DNA of 49,857 nucleotides from a virus. Both the position numbers and the translations under genes were made by a program. The notes beneath the pieces are model-generated. The model saw only the letters and a program-made list of their open reading frames with translations. It was not told where the DNA came from and did no database searches. Positions 7,347-21,100 of the stretch are shown one piece after another. The stretch covers positions 1 through 49,857 of the IMG/VR virus record IMGVR_UViG_3300042691_016421; one strand, given 5' to 3'. How positions within the stretch are numbered: the stretch's first letter is position 1; each line of letters starts with the position of its first letter.

Positions 7347-9124
7347 TAACGACCTAGTCCACCAAAGTTTGTAGTATCGTCATTGCTAGTTAATTTCAAT
7401 GGTTGTTGAAGTTTATCTTCTACTACCTTTTCGTACTCGCTAAAATCTATACGACCAGGCTTATGTACTTGAATCAAATATTTTGTACTAACTGCAACAT
7501 TATTAAAATGATTCAATGCATAGTTAAGTTCTTCTTGTCCTATTTCTCTGCTACGTAGTCTTTCTTGCCAAGGTTTAGTATAATCAAATTGCATATCGCA
7601 AATTTCAATATCAACATCTTGTTCAAATGCAGTAGCACTCTCAGTACCTTCTGTTTGTAATTTTTCCAACAACATGCGTTTATTAAACATGTTAAACATG
7701 CCCATAGTAATTACACGCTTATGGTCTGGATCATCTAATGCAGTATCACTACGCCAGTGTGGACTTTGTACTTCCCAAATAGCGCCATTGTGACTGATAC
7801 GATACATTTCTTTCATTGCCTTGATAAAGTCACTGCTAGTGTCACCCAGATGTTCTATAATATCTTTAGCAACAATATGGTCAAATTCATTATCTTCAAA
7901 AGGCCAAGGGAAACTATTCAAATCAACAATCTTATCTGGTTTTACTGTAGGACTAATGTCAACATTAACAAATCCATCAATTTTCTTAAGACCACATCCC
8001 AAATTCAATCGTTTAGGTACACGATCCTCATCAGGCATATCAATATGTTGTAGATTGAATTTTTCTTCTAATTCTGTATACAATGTTTGAAATGTATCGT
8101 TCCACTTACTTTTAGTTGTTTGTCTAAACAGTCTAACTGTTTCATAGTAAGGTGATCCGCGATTCTCAGGACTCTTATATGTCCATGTGTGATAAGGTAG
8201 TACGGGTACTAGTACCCAAGTTTCTTTACCCATACCAGCCGCAATGTGTGCAATACTTGTACAACTTGTGATAACAATATCTAAGTTACTGATTGCTGCC
8301 ATTGTATCTTCCCAACTAATTAAGAAGTGTTGTAAATCAGTTACTCCTGCAGGCAAACTGATTAGGTTATGATCCTTTTGTAAACTATAGATTTGTAGTT
8401 CGGGATACTTTGCCAAGTTAGTGATGAAGTTCTCTGGGAAGCGTCTAAACTGTTGATGTTCAAACTTTGGATTACCTGCCCAACGAATGCCAACTTTAAT
8501 CTTGTCACTGTTAATCATGCTCTTCCAAATCTCAACACTATCACTGCGTGGTGTTAAGTATGGTTTGCTTGGGAAGTTATCAAATGTATGACCTGACACC
8601 CATCCAGCACTAAAGCCTGGCACCCAGTAATCGTGTGATACAGTACTTGCTTGGTTGCGTAATATAACTTTATCTACGCCTTCAATACGTTCAAATACGC
8701 TTACTAGTTCTGGTGCAGCCGCAATATAAACTTTATCTGCACCGTTGTTCTTAAAGCTAGTCGCAAAACGACTGTGAATAATTTCATCACCATAACCACC
8801 TTCTAGTGATACGATAATGCTTTTACCTTTAATACTATGTTGGTCTGGATTAAAAATTGGTGCGTCTGTACGCAATGGTGGGCTACCATATACATTTAGA
8901 AAACGTCCATTTTCTAAATACTGACAACCTTTTTGATATTCTCCGTCTTGTATTAAGAACCAACCTCTATTAAAACAATGACGCATCCAAATGTCTTGGG
9001 TGTTTTTACCATTCGGGTCAAGAATCTTTTCAGGTCCGATATTTTCTAGTTTGTCACTTAATACTCTTGCTTCTTCGTGTCTGCCCTCTAACTGGAGCTT
9101 CAACATCTCATCTATTTCATGCAT
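7346..9124 (-). CDS. TPR / GT9-like glycosyltransferase / methyltransferase fusion
   Basis: This 592-aa protein has three parts. Residues 1-80 resemble TPR helices (FNRGWFLIQDGEYQKGCQYL). Residues 100-345 resemble the heptosyltransferase-like (GT9) fold: IIVSLEGGYGDEIIHSRF at 103-120, VGIRWAGNPKFEHQQFR at 211-227, and the nucleotide-sugar motif VITSCTSIAHIAAGMGKETW at 284-303. Residues 368-560 are a SAM methyltransferase with LNLGCG at 373-378, VNVDIS, PFEDNEFDHIVAKDIIEHL and a C-terminal IQVHKPG strand. The fusion suggests transfer and methylation of the same glycan. It is the first gene after the RCC1 array, has its own AAGAGG ribosome binding site six bases before the ATG, and is coupled to the next methyltransferase. 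Targets may be virion fibres or host surface glycans. Confidence 0.85.
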   Translation of the reverse strand: MHEIDEMLKLQLEGRHEEARVLSDKLENIGPEKILDPNGKNTQDIWMRHCFNRGWFLIQDGEYQKGCQYLENGRFLNVYGSPPLRTDAPIFNPDQHSIKGKSIIVSLEGGYGDEIIHSRFATSFKNNGADKVYIAAAPELVSVFERIEGVDKVILRNQASTVSHDYWVPGFSAGWVSGHTFDNFPSKPYLTPRSDSVEIWKSMINSDKIKVGIRWAGNPKFEHQQFRRFPENFITNLAKYPELQIYSLQKDHNLISLPAGVTDLQHFLISWEDTMAAISNLDIVITSCTSIAHIAAGMGKETWVLVPVLPYHTWTYKSPENRGSPYYETVRLFRQTTKSKWNDTFQTLYTELEEKFNLQHIDMPDEDRVPKRLNLGCGLKKIDGFVNVDISPTVKPDKIVDLNSFPWPFEDNEFDHIVAKDIIEHLGDTSSDFIKAMKEMYRISHNGAIWEVQSPHWRSDTALDDPDHKRVITMGMFNMFNKRMLLEKLQTEGTESATAFEQDVDIEICDMQFDYTKPWQERLRSREIGQEELNYALNHFNNVAVSTKYLIQVHKPGRIDFSEYEKVVEDKLQQPLKLTSNDDTTNFGGLGR

Positions 9125-9181
9125 GTTTTTCCTCTTTTATAAAGTAATGTAGATACACTACTTATTCAGGAAAAACACTGT
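9125..9181 (-). other. 57-bp intergenic gap between the RCC1 array and the glycosyltransferase cassette
   Basis: This is the longest gap between genes in the window. It holds a 22-base hairpin (listed separately) and the ribosome binding site AAGAGG (9131-9136) of the next gene. A TATAAAAG sequence lies just before that site; it differs from the T4 late box TATAAATA at two positions and sits too close to the start codon to be convincing. No other element is visible. Confidence 0.6.
9142..9163 (-). terminator. Hairpin, possible weak terminator or RNA-processing site
   Basis: On the transcribed strand AAGTAGTGT pairs with ACATTACTT around the 4-nt loop ATCT. This gives nine base pairs including one G-U. 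The stem is AT-rich and is followed by TATAAAAG rather than a U-run, so it is not a classical intrinsic terminator. It could slow transcription after the giant genes, stabilise the 3' end of their message or be a processing site. Confidence 0.4.
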
Positions 9182-12100
9182 TTATATATTTTTTATGAAG
9201 CCGCCGCCACCGCCACCACTACCCACTGTAGAAGGTGATGATACTACCGAAGAACCTATTTGTATTGGGCTAGACACATATACAGCATAACTATTTGTTC
9301 CGGATTGATGTAAATCGTTTCTTCCCCAGAAGTATAATGCATTGTTAGTATCAGTAATCAAACTGAATTCATTACCTGCACGAACTTGTGTCCAGCTACC
9401 GGAAGCTACTACTACTGGACTACTATTTATTATTCCAGTTAAACCAGTATTCACTTGCACCGGGCTTGATTTATTTACAGTGGTATTATCACCCATCCCT
9501 CCGTATGTATTAAATCCCCAAAGCCATATTTGTGAGAATTTATCTATATAACCACCAACGTTGCCGCTTTGTGCTATACTAACAACATTACCTGATGCTG
9601 TTATTTGTACTGGACTACTGCGATATATCGTAGTATTATCACCTAATTCTCCTTGAAGATTATAGCCCCATGCCCATAAGTTATTATTGATATCTATAGC
9701 AAATGCATTCTCTACATTAGTACCTTTAGATACTACTTGTTTAAATAAACTTGAACTTGCTACTTGTACTGGACTACTTCTACGAACAGTATTGTTATCA
9801 CCTACACCCCCGTTTTGACCAAGACCTGTAGCAAATATTTGTCCAGTAGCTCTTAAAAGATATATGTTATTGATGCTAGCTGCCACTTGTATATGCTTTT
9901 CAGTACCAATTTGATATGGACTACTTCTATCAATAGTAGTGTTGTCTCCCAACTGACCGTAAATATTTCTACCCCAAGACCAGGCTATGTTATCAGTATC
10001 AAGTGCAACGGTGAAGCCACTATCGCTAACTGCAACTTGCAACCAACGTTTACTTGCAAATACTTGTACTGGGCTACTGCGTGATATAATAGTGGCATCA
10101 CCCAATTGACCAGCACTATTATCACCCCATGCCCACAATGTATTATCTGGTTTAATTGCAAAAACAAAAGTTTGTACATAAGTCGCGGCACAGACTGATG
10201 CCCAAGAACCTGGTATTTGTACAGGGCTACTTCTAGCAATTCTATCTCCCTGTACTAATTGTCCTGCGGCGTTTTGGCCCCAGGCCCATAATGTATAATT
10301 TGTTTTAATAGCATAAGTAGCGCCTGCTGTGGCGTAACTAGCGCAGTCAACTATAATCCAGCTTCCGCCACCGGATACCTGTACAGGACTACTACGTGTT
10401 ATTGTAGTGTTATCTCCCAATACTCCATAATTGTTATAGCCGGTAGCCCATAATGTTCCGTCGTTTCTAATTGCATGTCTGACATAGCCACCACCACCAC
10501 TGCCGCCACTATATTGCCATCCTGCATTATTACCAGCACCAATACCAATTGGCATAGGATTTACTCCGGCTGAACTTCCCCATCCAAATAGTCTACTATC
10601 TCTAGTTATGCCTAATGTATGACTATAACCAGCACTAACTTGTGACCAACTACTATTGCCTATTTGATTTATCCCTGCTATATAAGTTTGACTTAAGCCG
10701 CCAACAGTTATAGGTGTACTTGTTGTTGTCACCGTTGAGTTATCAGCTAATTGACCAAGACCGTCAGTTCCCCAGACATATAATAGACCATCAGTTTTCA
10801 GAGCCGTTACATAGGACGCTCCCACGCCCACCGTAATAAAACTTAAACCTATTGTAGTTCTAAGTTTGTTAGGATATATGAATGGATTTTGGCCTACAGT
10901 ATTAATTTGTACTGGGCCAGCAATTAATCCAGTAGTATTATTTCCTATATTACCTACTGGATTATTTCCCCATGCAAATAATAATCCATCACTTCTTATA
11001 GCACTTACATAAATTGCATCATAATATGCAGTAGGCGTTCTACCTACAATTGGATAGGTATTATAGTTTGCAATTTTTGCGACTGATACTGCAATCCAGC
11101 TACTTGTTCCTATTTGCACAGGACTACTGCGATATATTGTAGTATTATTACCTAATTGACCATTGGGGCCATTATTTCCCCAAGCCCATAATGTAAAATC
11201 TGCTTTAATAGCAAATGTTGTGCCACCACCAGTTGATACTGCAATCCAGCTACTTGTTCCTATTTGTACAGGACTAGAATAAAAAGCAAACGTATTTGCT
11301 GTATACACTGAATCAAGTTGAACTGGGCTACTTTTTGACACAACCGTGTTATCTCCGAGTTGACCCGTAAGACCATTGCCCCATACAAACAATCTGTTAG
11401 TAGTACCATCATTCAATAGACCGATAGCAACACCATTATTACCAGTACCAGACCCGATAGATACCCAACTACTTGTACCTATTTGCACAGGACTACTACG
11501 TGTGATTGTAGTGCCATCACCTAGCTGACCAACATTACCAAGTCCCCAAGACCATATTGTACCAGTTGTTGTTCTAGCTATGTATGAGCCGGCGCTACTA
11601 AAAATTGATACAATTTGTGTAAAGGAATACCCGGACATAATTTGCACTGGACTACTACGATACAATAGATGATTTGAATCATCTCCAAATTCTCCATAAT
11701 TATTCCATCCACCTATGTTGTATAATTGTCCTAATGTATTAATTGCGGCTTTAGTATATACTGCTATTGCTACACTACTCCAATTATTATTAGAACCAAT
11801 TTGCACAGGGCTACTACGTGATACGGTAGTACCATCGCCTAATTGACCATACGTGTTATCACCCCATGCCCACAATGTACCATCAGTTTTTATTGCGAGT
11901 ACACCTTGCGTCCCGGCGCCTTGTCCACCTTGGGCGGCAGCAGTAGTCCAGCTACCTAAAATTTGTACTGGTCTACTACGTGATATAGTATCATTTTGAC
12001 CCAATTGTCCGTATAAATTTTGACCCCACGCCCACAATGTGTTGTCATCCATTATAGCTATCTGCATTGCTCCAGAATCTGCACCAACACTAAATATCTG

Positions 12101-15100
12101 CGTCCAACTTGTACCATTAGTACCTATTTGCACAGGACTACTACGAGCGATAGTAGTACCATCACCAAATTGACCTACGTTACTATTTCTACCACCTATA
12201 GAAATTAAAAATCCCTTTGTAGTAATAGCAAATACTGCGATGCCGCCGTCATTGGTCGGAGTACCACTAGATGCTAAAACATACGATGTAGTAGCACTTA
12301 ATTGTACAGGGCTACTACGATTTAATGTATCATTTAATCCAAGTGCTCCTGTCAGATTTCTGCCCCATACGTAAAGTAAATTGTTTCTTATAGCTGTAGA
12401 AATAGTACCGGCTACAGCATAACTCCAAGTATCACTACCCATTTGTACTGGACTACTGCGGCTTATTGTTGTATTATCACCTAATTGCCCATATGAATTA
12501 TTTCCCCATGTCCATACTGTACCATCTGTTGCTAAAGCTAATGTATACTGGCCAGTACCAGATCCGTCTTGACTTCCCATTGTAGCCATAATCCAACTAT
12601 TAGCCGTTCCTACTTGTACCGGGCTACTACGGCGTATTGTTGTATTAGTACCTAATTCTCCTTGAGTATTTTCTCCGCATACATATAACTTACCTAAAAT
12701 GTCAATCATTCTAAAGCCTTCACCGGCCGCTATAAAAGTAAAACTACTAGTAGTCATAATTTGAATCGGGCTTGATTTATTAACAAAGGTGTTATCACCC
12801 AGCTGTCCATTATTATTAAGTCCCCATACAAATAATTGACCTAATTTGTTTATAGCTGCCATACCACCTAAACTATTGCCACCAGATACAGCAAGTTTTG
12901 ACCAAATTGCTAATGCACCTATTTGTACAGGGCTACTACGATTTACTGTAGTGCCATCACCTACTTGCCCAAATGAATTGCTTCCCCAACCCCATAAGGT
13001 GCCATCTATTCGTATGGCATGGGCGCAGCCTGCGGCAGCACTAATCACAAGCCAACTACTAGTACCTACTTGTACTGGGCTACTACGTGATATAATATCA
13101 TTTTGACCTAGCTGGAGACCTGCTCCCCAGGCCCAAATACTACCATCATACCTTAATCCCATAGTAAGTGCGTTACCTGCAGATATATCTTTCCATATGT
13201 TAGGATTTAAAATTTGTACTGGTTGACTGCGATTTATAGTTGTACCATCACCTAATTGACCCTGGTTATTATAACCCCATGACCATAAATTATATGAAGT
13301 ATCAATAGCTAGTTTATGCCCAGTACTAGTGTAATTTGTAGATGCTAATTGTAACCAACTACCACCCACTTGTACAGGATTACTTCTGTTAATAGTATCA
13401 TTCTGACCTAATTGTCCGTATACATTACCACCCCATACATATAATTGTTTTGTTGAGTTAAGAATGTACCCGCCGGAATTGTAGTCACGCAAAGTATCAC
13501 CGGCAACTATACCTAAGCTACCAAAATAATTGCTTCCCCAACCCCATAATGTACCGTCTGGTTTAATACCAAAACTATTTCTAGCTCCAGCTGAAATCAC
13601 ACTCCAACTACTTGTGCCTATTTGCGTTGGACTGCTTATTAAATTATTTGATGTAGCGGCTATTACAGTAAAATCAAAATCCACTGCAACAGGCCATGAT
13701 TGATTAGTGGTGATTCCTATTACACCTACTGGTGGATTGCCCCATGCAAATAATTGTCCATCTGGTGCAATAGCATGAGATTTTAAATATCCTGCACTAA
13801 CATATGACCATTCATTTCCACCAACACCTACATAAAAATTATTTGCAGCCACTCCACCAATAGTTGAAACTTGTACAGGGCTACTGCGATTAGATAATGA
13901 TGAGTCACCTAGTTGACCACTAGTGTTTAATCCCCAAGCCCATAATGTATTATCTGCACGTATTGCTACATTATGTGATAACCCTGCAGATATCATTTTC
14001 CATGAAGGTAGCATTATCAAAGTACCAACTTGTACTGGACTACTACGGCTAATTGTGGTATTATCACCCAGTTGACCTACAGCATTAATACCCCAAGTCC
14101 ATATTGTGTTGTCTTGTCTGAGTGCCATTGTGTGAGAGCCACCTACGGATATCTGAGTCCAACTACTTGTACCTATTTGTATTGGACTGCTACGATTTAA
14201 TGTATCGCCAAAGCCAAGTTGACCCACTGCATTATTTCCCCAAGTCCATAATCTACCTACAGTGTCAATAGCACCTACGTGCAATGCTCCAGTAGTAATT
14301 AATGTATTTGTTCCTATGCTTGTAGGTAAGACTGTAAAGCTAAACCCTGTAAGAATCTGTACGGGACTACTACGATTAATTGTAGTGTTATCTCCTAACT
14401 GTCCATTGGCATTATATCCCCATGCATATAGTTGACCTGATGTATTAATTGCGTATGTTGTCGCTCCCGCAATGACTCTAAACCAATTAGCTAATGCACC
14501 TATTTGTACTGGGCTTGATTTTGAATTAACCGTATTGTCACCTAAACCACCTACATTATTGTATCCCCAACCCCATAGTGTACCATCTGTTCTGATACCT
14601 AGCATGTTGCTATGACCTATAGTCACTGATGTCCAGCTACCTGCTAGTTGTACAGGGCTACTACGATTTATCGTGTCACCAAAGCCTAATTGACCTGCAG
14701 TATTAAGACCCCAAACAAACAATCTACGTGAAGAAGTAATTGCGTACCCTACGCCATCTGCTGAGTTAGTACCAGTCTCAACGTATATTTCAGGTGCAGT
14801 ATTATTGCCTAACTGACTTGTAGTATTTTCTCCCCAACCATATAATAGACCTTGGGTATTCAATGCAAAGGCATGATAATTTCCTGCAATTACTTGATTG
14901 AAACTGGTTGTATTATTAATTTTATTAGGTACTGCTGTGTACAAAATAGATGATGTACCTATTTGTACAGGACTACTTCTTGTGATTGTAGTACCATCAC
15001 CAAGTTGGCCGTTAGAATTAATCCCAAACGCATCAAGCATGTAATTTGATTTTAACGCTAACCCAAAAGTTGAGCCAAAAGTAAATGTACCTATCTGAGT

Positions 15101-18100
15101 ATAACTTGATGCCCAACGTAGTTGTGTTGGACTTGATTTACTAACTGTAGTATTATCACCCAACTGCCCGTATGTATTAACTCCCCAGGCGTATAATAAA
15201 CCAGATGCATCTATTATCCATGTCGCTTGTTCGTTATTACATGCTATTGCTAACAAAGGCATATTATATGGGAATAAGCTACTTGATAAACTAGCACTTC
15301 CGACTTGTACAGGGCTACTACGGTCTACTGAAGTACCATCACTAAAACTATAATTATTATTACGACCCCAAGCCCACACAGAACTATTAGTTCTTATACC
15401 TATCATGTTTGTAGTAGCCCATACACTAGTCCAACTACCTGTAATTTGAGTTGGATTACTTCGATTCAATGTATCATTAACACCCAATGATCCAACACTA
15501 TTATTTCCCCATGCATACAATGTACCAATGGTTGTTATAGCTGCCATTTGATTTACACCCAATGACATTTGATTTAATGCTAAACCACCTGCTACCTGTA
15601 CAGGACTACTTCTACTTACAGTACTGTTATCACCTAACTGACCACTATCATTAGCACCCATAGCCCATATTACATTTCCCGTTGTGCCTGCTGCCTTGAA
15701 ATTGTTACTATATGTATAGTTAGGTAAGAAACTCCAAGTTGTTAATAATCCTACTTGTGTGGGAGCACTTCTATTAGCCGTATCTCCCAATCCCAATGAT
15801 CCTGTGCTATTGTTGCCCCAAGTATATAATGTTCCTGTACTAGTAACAGCAATGCCATGACCTATTTGTGTCCAACTGACACTAGGAGAAGTAATTTGTA
15901 CCGGATTACTTTTGTTTATTGTGGTATTATCACCTATTGCGCCCGAACTATTATCACCCCAAATATATAAATTATTAGTGCTAGTTGTTAATGCAAATGC
16001 AGTTGATCCGTTAGTTCTTACAACTTTAGTCCAAGTATTCAATGTACCAACTTGTACTGGGCTACTTCTATCAATCGTATCATTTAATCCAAGTTGTCCA
16101 AGATTATTTCTACCCCAAGCCCATAATGTTCCAGTTGTTGAACCTACAATCATTTTAATTGCTAATGTCCAATCGGTGCCTCCACCTACCTGTGCCCATG
16201 AACTACCACCAACTTGTACAGGGCTACTACGTGATATGGTTGTTCCATCACCGAATTGACCTGAATTATTATTTCCCCATGCCCATAATGTATAATCATT
16301 TTTAATAGCGTAAGTATAATTATTGGCTGATTTAACACTTATCCAACTTGAAGCACTACCATCGAATGTAGGCAATTGTGTGGGACTATAAGCAATAGTA
16401 GCATCAGTACCAGCTAAGACTACAGGACTACTCTTATTAACAGTAGTGGTGTCACCAAGTAGGCCTGTGCTATTTACACCCCATACATAAGCTAATCCGC
16501 TAGCTGATGGCCAGAAACAACCAAATGTATATCTAGTCCAAGTTGTATAATCTCTAAATCTTACTCCGCCCAACAATGTTATTGTGTTAGATGTTGTTGC
16601 AACTCCTGTCCAATTGGCTGCGCCACTCATACTACCCCAGTAGTATAAGAAATTATTTTGAGACAATGCAAATGCACCATAGTACCAGCCGTATACAGCT
16701 TTCCATGATGTTGTAATAGATGATCCTATTTGTACAGGGCTTGACGCATCAGTTGAAGTATCATCACCAATATATCCACCGGTTGCACCTTGATTATTTC
16801 TGCCCCATCCCCACATAGTGCCATCAGTTTTAATACCGTACATATTAAAGTTGCCAGTATTGCCAGCACCATTCATACTTACCATAGTCCAACTACCTGC
16901 AATTTGCACTGGACTACTACGTGATATAGTACTATTATCTCCTAATTGACCATACGTGTTAACACCCCATGTCCATAACGTACTATCAGTTTTAATTGCG
17001 GCTACTTGATTGCTTGCAGGATTAGTATATAATGCTAACCAAGTTGTATCACTACCTATTTGTACAGGGCTTGATTTACTAACATTAGTGTTATCACCTA
17101 TTACACCATCAGTATTAACTCCCCAGCCCCATAGTTGACCTAGCGAATTTATAGCGTGTGCACCGGCATACCAACCGTCTGTGTTTGTCCAATTAGTTTT
17201 AACACCTATTTGTACAGGACTACTACGTGATATAGTAGTTCCGTCACCTAACGTTCCACCTGTAGCATTTCCCCAACCCCATAATGTTCCATCGACTCTG
17301 ATAGCATGAATATGATTTACACCTATACTTACTTGTGTCCATAAAGAACTTCCTATTTGTATTGGACTTGATTTACTAACGGTAGTGTTATCACCTAACT
17401 CACCTGAACTATTGTCCCCCACTGCCCACAATGTTAAATTGCCTTTAATCCATTGTGTAAATCCTTTTGTAAATGTGTTAGTATCAAATCCACCTTTGCT
17501 AGCAATACTTTGATAATCAGCACCTTGCAATAATCCTAAAGAACCACTAGAAGCTGTTCCCCATGTAAACAATCTACTATTACTATCAATTGCAAACATA
17601 TTATTATTGCCAGCAGACACAGTAGACCAATTGCTATTTCCTAGTTGAGTAGGACTCATTATCATCTTTCTAGGTCCACTAGCTACTAATGTAGGCACGC
17701 TTTTACTAACAGCAGTATTATCACCTAATTCGCCACTTGTGCCCAAGCCCATAGAATACAATAATGAATCTTTGATAAACATTATAGTAGTTTGTGTTAA
17801 GAAATTACTATAATTATTAGAAAGTAAGAAAGTTCCACCTGAACCCATAGATGTTATTTGTACAGGACTACTACGTGATGTAGTAGTACCATCACCTAAC
17901 TGACCACTAGTGTTTAATCCCCAAGCCCACAGTGTATTATCGGTACTACGCACAGCTAGGATACTTTGAGAATATACTCCAATTTGTGAAAAACTATTAC
18001 CTGTTCCTATTTGTATCGGACTACTCTTGTTAACTGTAGTACTATCACCTATCATACCGTCATTATTATATCCAGTACCCCATAATGTTCCATCAGTTTT

Positions 18101-21100
18101 TAATAGGTATGTAGTATATCCCTCATTTGACCCTATTGCGGTATAACTTCCTGCAAGTTGTATAGGACTACTCTTATTGACAATTGTTCCGTCACCCAAT
18201 TGACCAGCACTATTGCCTCCCCATGTATATACTGTGCCGTCAGTTCTTAATCCAACTGAATGACTCAGGCCTAAAGAAATCTGACTCCAGCTACCTGAAA
18301 TTTGTACAGGGCTACTACGACTAATCGTATCACCTAGACCTAGTTGTCCTAAATTATTATATCCCCAAGTCCATAATGTAGCATCATCTTTTATGACCAT
18401 AGTACGGAATTGTGATGTAGCAACTTGTGTAAAACTAGAACCTGCAAATATTTGTTGAATCTCATGTGCTGTGTTTACCCCAACCTGAGTCCAACTACTT
18501 TGTGTTGCGGCATTCCCTAAACCAAGTTCAGATGTTGCATTATAACCAGCCGCATATAATTTATTGTCAGTAAGTGTCATTGTAGTACCACTTAATCCAC
18601 CAAGTGATACTTTTTGCACGTTAGTTCTCATTTGTGCAGGATATCCTCTTGACACAGTTGTACCATCTCCATACTGAGACCAGGTATTATTTCCTACCAT
18701 CCATAATGAATTATCTGCTCTTATTAATGCTACATAACTAGAACCAGCAGATGTAACTTGTATCCAACTACTAGTACCTACCTGTACAGGGCTACTACGT
18801 GAAGCATCAATACCAACTTGTGTTGGGCCACTTCTATTCGTATTAGTTGTACTACCTAAAAGTGCCCCAATACCCCATAGTTCTAATGCATATTGGTCTC
18901 CCCATAAAATAGCATTAGCCTGTCCGACACCATATTTGTGAGGTAGGGTAATAGCATTCAATTGAGTAAATGATGTAGGATATATTGCAGACATTTGTAC
19001 TGGACTGCTACGTGAAATAATAGTATTATCACCTACTTGACCCCAAATATTCCATCCCCATGCCCAAAGAGTATTATCTATTCTCAATGCACTAACTAAG
19101 AATTGACCAGTTTGCACTTGACTCCAACTACTTGTTCCCACTTGTGAAGGACTGCTACGATTTAGTGTATCACCAAACCCCAACTGCCCTACGTTATTAA
19201 TACCCCAAGTATATAATCTACCTAGATTATCTATAGCCACACTACTATCCCATGCGGTACCTATAGCTACATATGATACTGAAGATGTTATTTGTACTGG
19301 ACTACTTCTATTAATAGTAGTGCCATCACCCAACTGACCACTAGTGTTTAATCCCCATGCCCATAGTTTAGAGTTACTATCAAGAGCCACAAAAAAACTT
19401 TGACCTGCATGAACATCTATCCAACTATTACCTATACCTATTTGCACAGGTTGACTACGTGTTACCGTATCACCAAAACCCAATTGTCCTACGTTATTTC
19501 TACCACTAGTAAATAAATTAAAGGCGGTATTTATATATGCGGCTTCAGTGTTTCCTATGGCTGCTCTGCGATAATTACCGCCTCCGCCAATGTTAACAGG
19601 ACTGGATCTAGATATAGTTTCATTAGTTCCAAACTGTCCATACTGATTGTTTCCCCAACCCCATAATGAAGTATCACTACGTATGGCAGCTACAGCACTT
19701 CCACCGGCAGCAATAAAAGTATAACTTGCACCAGTATGAATTTGTATAGGTGACAAACGTTGTACAGTTAAACCATCACCTAACACTCCTGACTCATTGG
19801 TGCCCCAAGAATATAATCTTCCTAACCTATCGGCAGCTATTGCTGAGTTACCTAAAGTAAATGCTATAGTGTTCCATGCTATACCTGATGCAATTGTTGG
19901 CGCGGCACTTGTAGCCGCGCTAGTGCTTACGCCTGCACCCCATGTAAATAATTTATAATCAGTATTGATAGCAAAAACGTTTTGTGTAGCACCAGAGCCA
20001 CCAATAAATAACCAGCTACCTGCAATTTGTACTGGACTACTTCTTGTGATTGTGGTGCTATCCCCTAATTGACCTAATGAATTCATACCCCAAGCCCATA
20101 GTGTATTATCACTACGGATAGCTAATGTAGTATTATTATTTCCGTCAGTAGTCGCTACAAGTACAACTGAGCTCCACTTGTATGCACCAAGTTGTACCGG
20201 ACTACTACGATTAATTGTACTTCCGTCACCCAGTTGACCATTATTGTTTAATCCCCAAGAAAACAAATATCCATCTTTTCTAATTGCTAAGGTGGTATTT
20301 GCGCCTAGTGTTACTTGAGTCCAACTACTTGTTCCTATTCTAGTAATCCAACTTTTATTAACAGTAGTGCCATCACCGATTTGTCCGCTAGCGTTATAAC
20401 CCCAAACAAATAATGTGCCGTTACTATTAATTGCAGCCATGTGGAAGGCACCGGGCATGGCAGTTGCAATAGAATTCCAATTAGTAAAGAATAGACTATT
20501 AGTAGGTCTAAAACTTAAAGTATTATCATATGTAACAACTGTTGGGCTTGCTTGTGGTGTCGCCGTAGTACCTATACCCATTTGTCCAAAACTATTATTA
20601 CCCCATGCAAACAATACCCCATCATTACGTAATGCATATGTACTCTGATATCCTACAGTTACGCTAGTCCAAGAATAAGTTTGTTCAGGTATTGTATAAT
20701 AATTTTCACCACTACTATTATTAGTATTAGATGTTCCCCATGCAAACAATTTACCAGTATTTGTTATAGCATATGTTCCCCTAGTACTTGCCGCAACTTT
20801 AGAAAATTTAAGGTCAGTGTTTATCGCTAATCCTACTTGTGTGGGGCTAGAAACACTAGCTATAACAGGATCATATATATTTCCACCATATCTTAATTGG
20901 TTAAGTAATTGGGCCCAAGTCCAAAGAGTGCCGTCTGAATCAATAGCATATTGTCCATTATTTGCCGAGTAACCGATGCCACCACTAAAAATCCATGATA
21001 GAGGATTATATGTACCTAGTTGGCCACCTACATTCGACCCCCAAGTATATAATTTATTATTTCTTATACCTATGCCTGAATTCGAATGCACACTAATCAT

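Noticed and set aside
9125-9140. TATAAAAG as a late promoter for the glycosyltransferase cassette
   Set aside because: It has two mismatches to TATAAATA and lies so close to the start that transcription would begin at or after the ribosome binding site.
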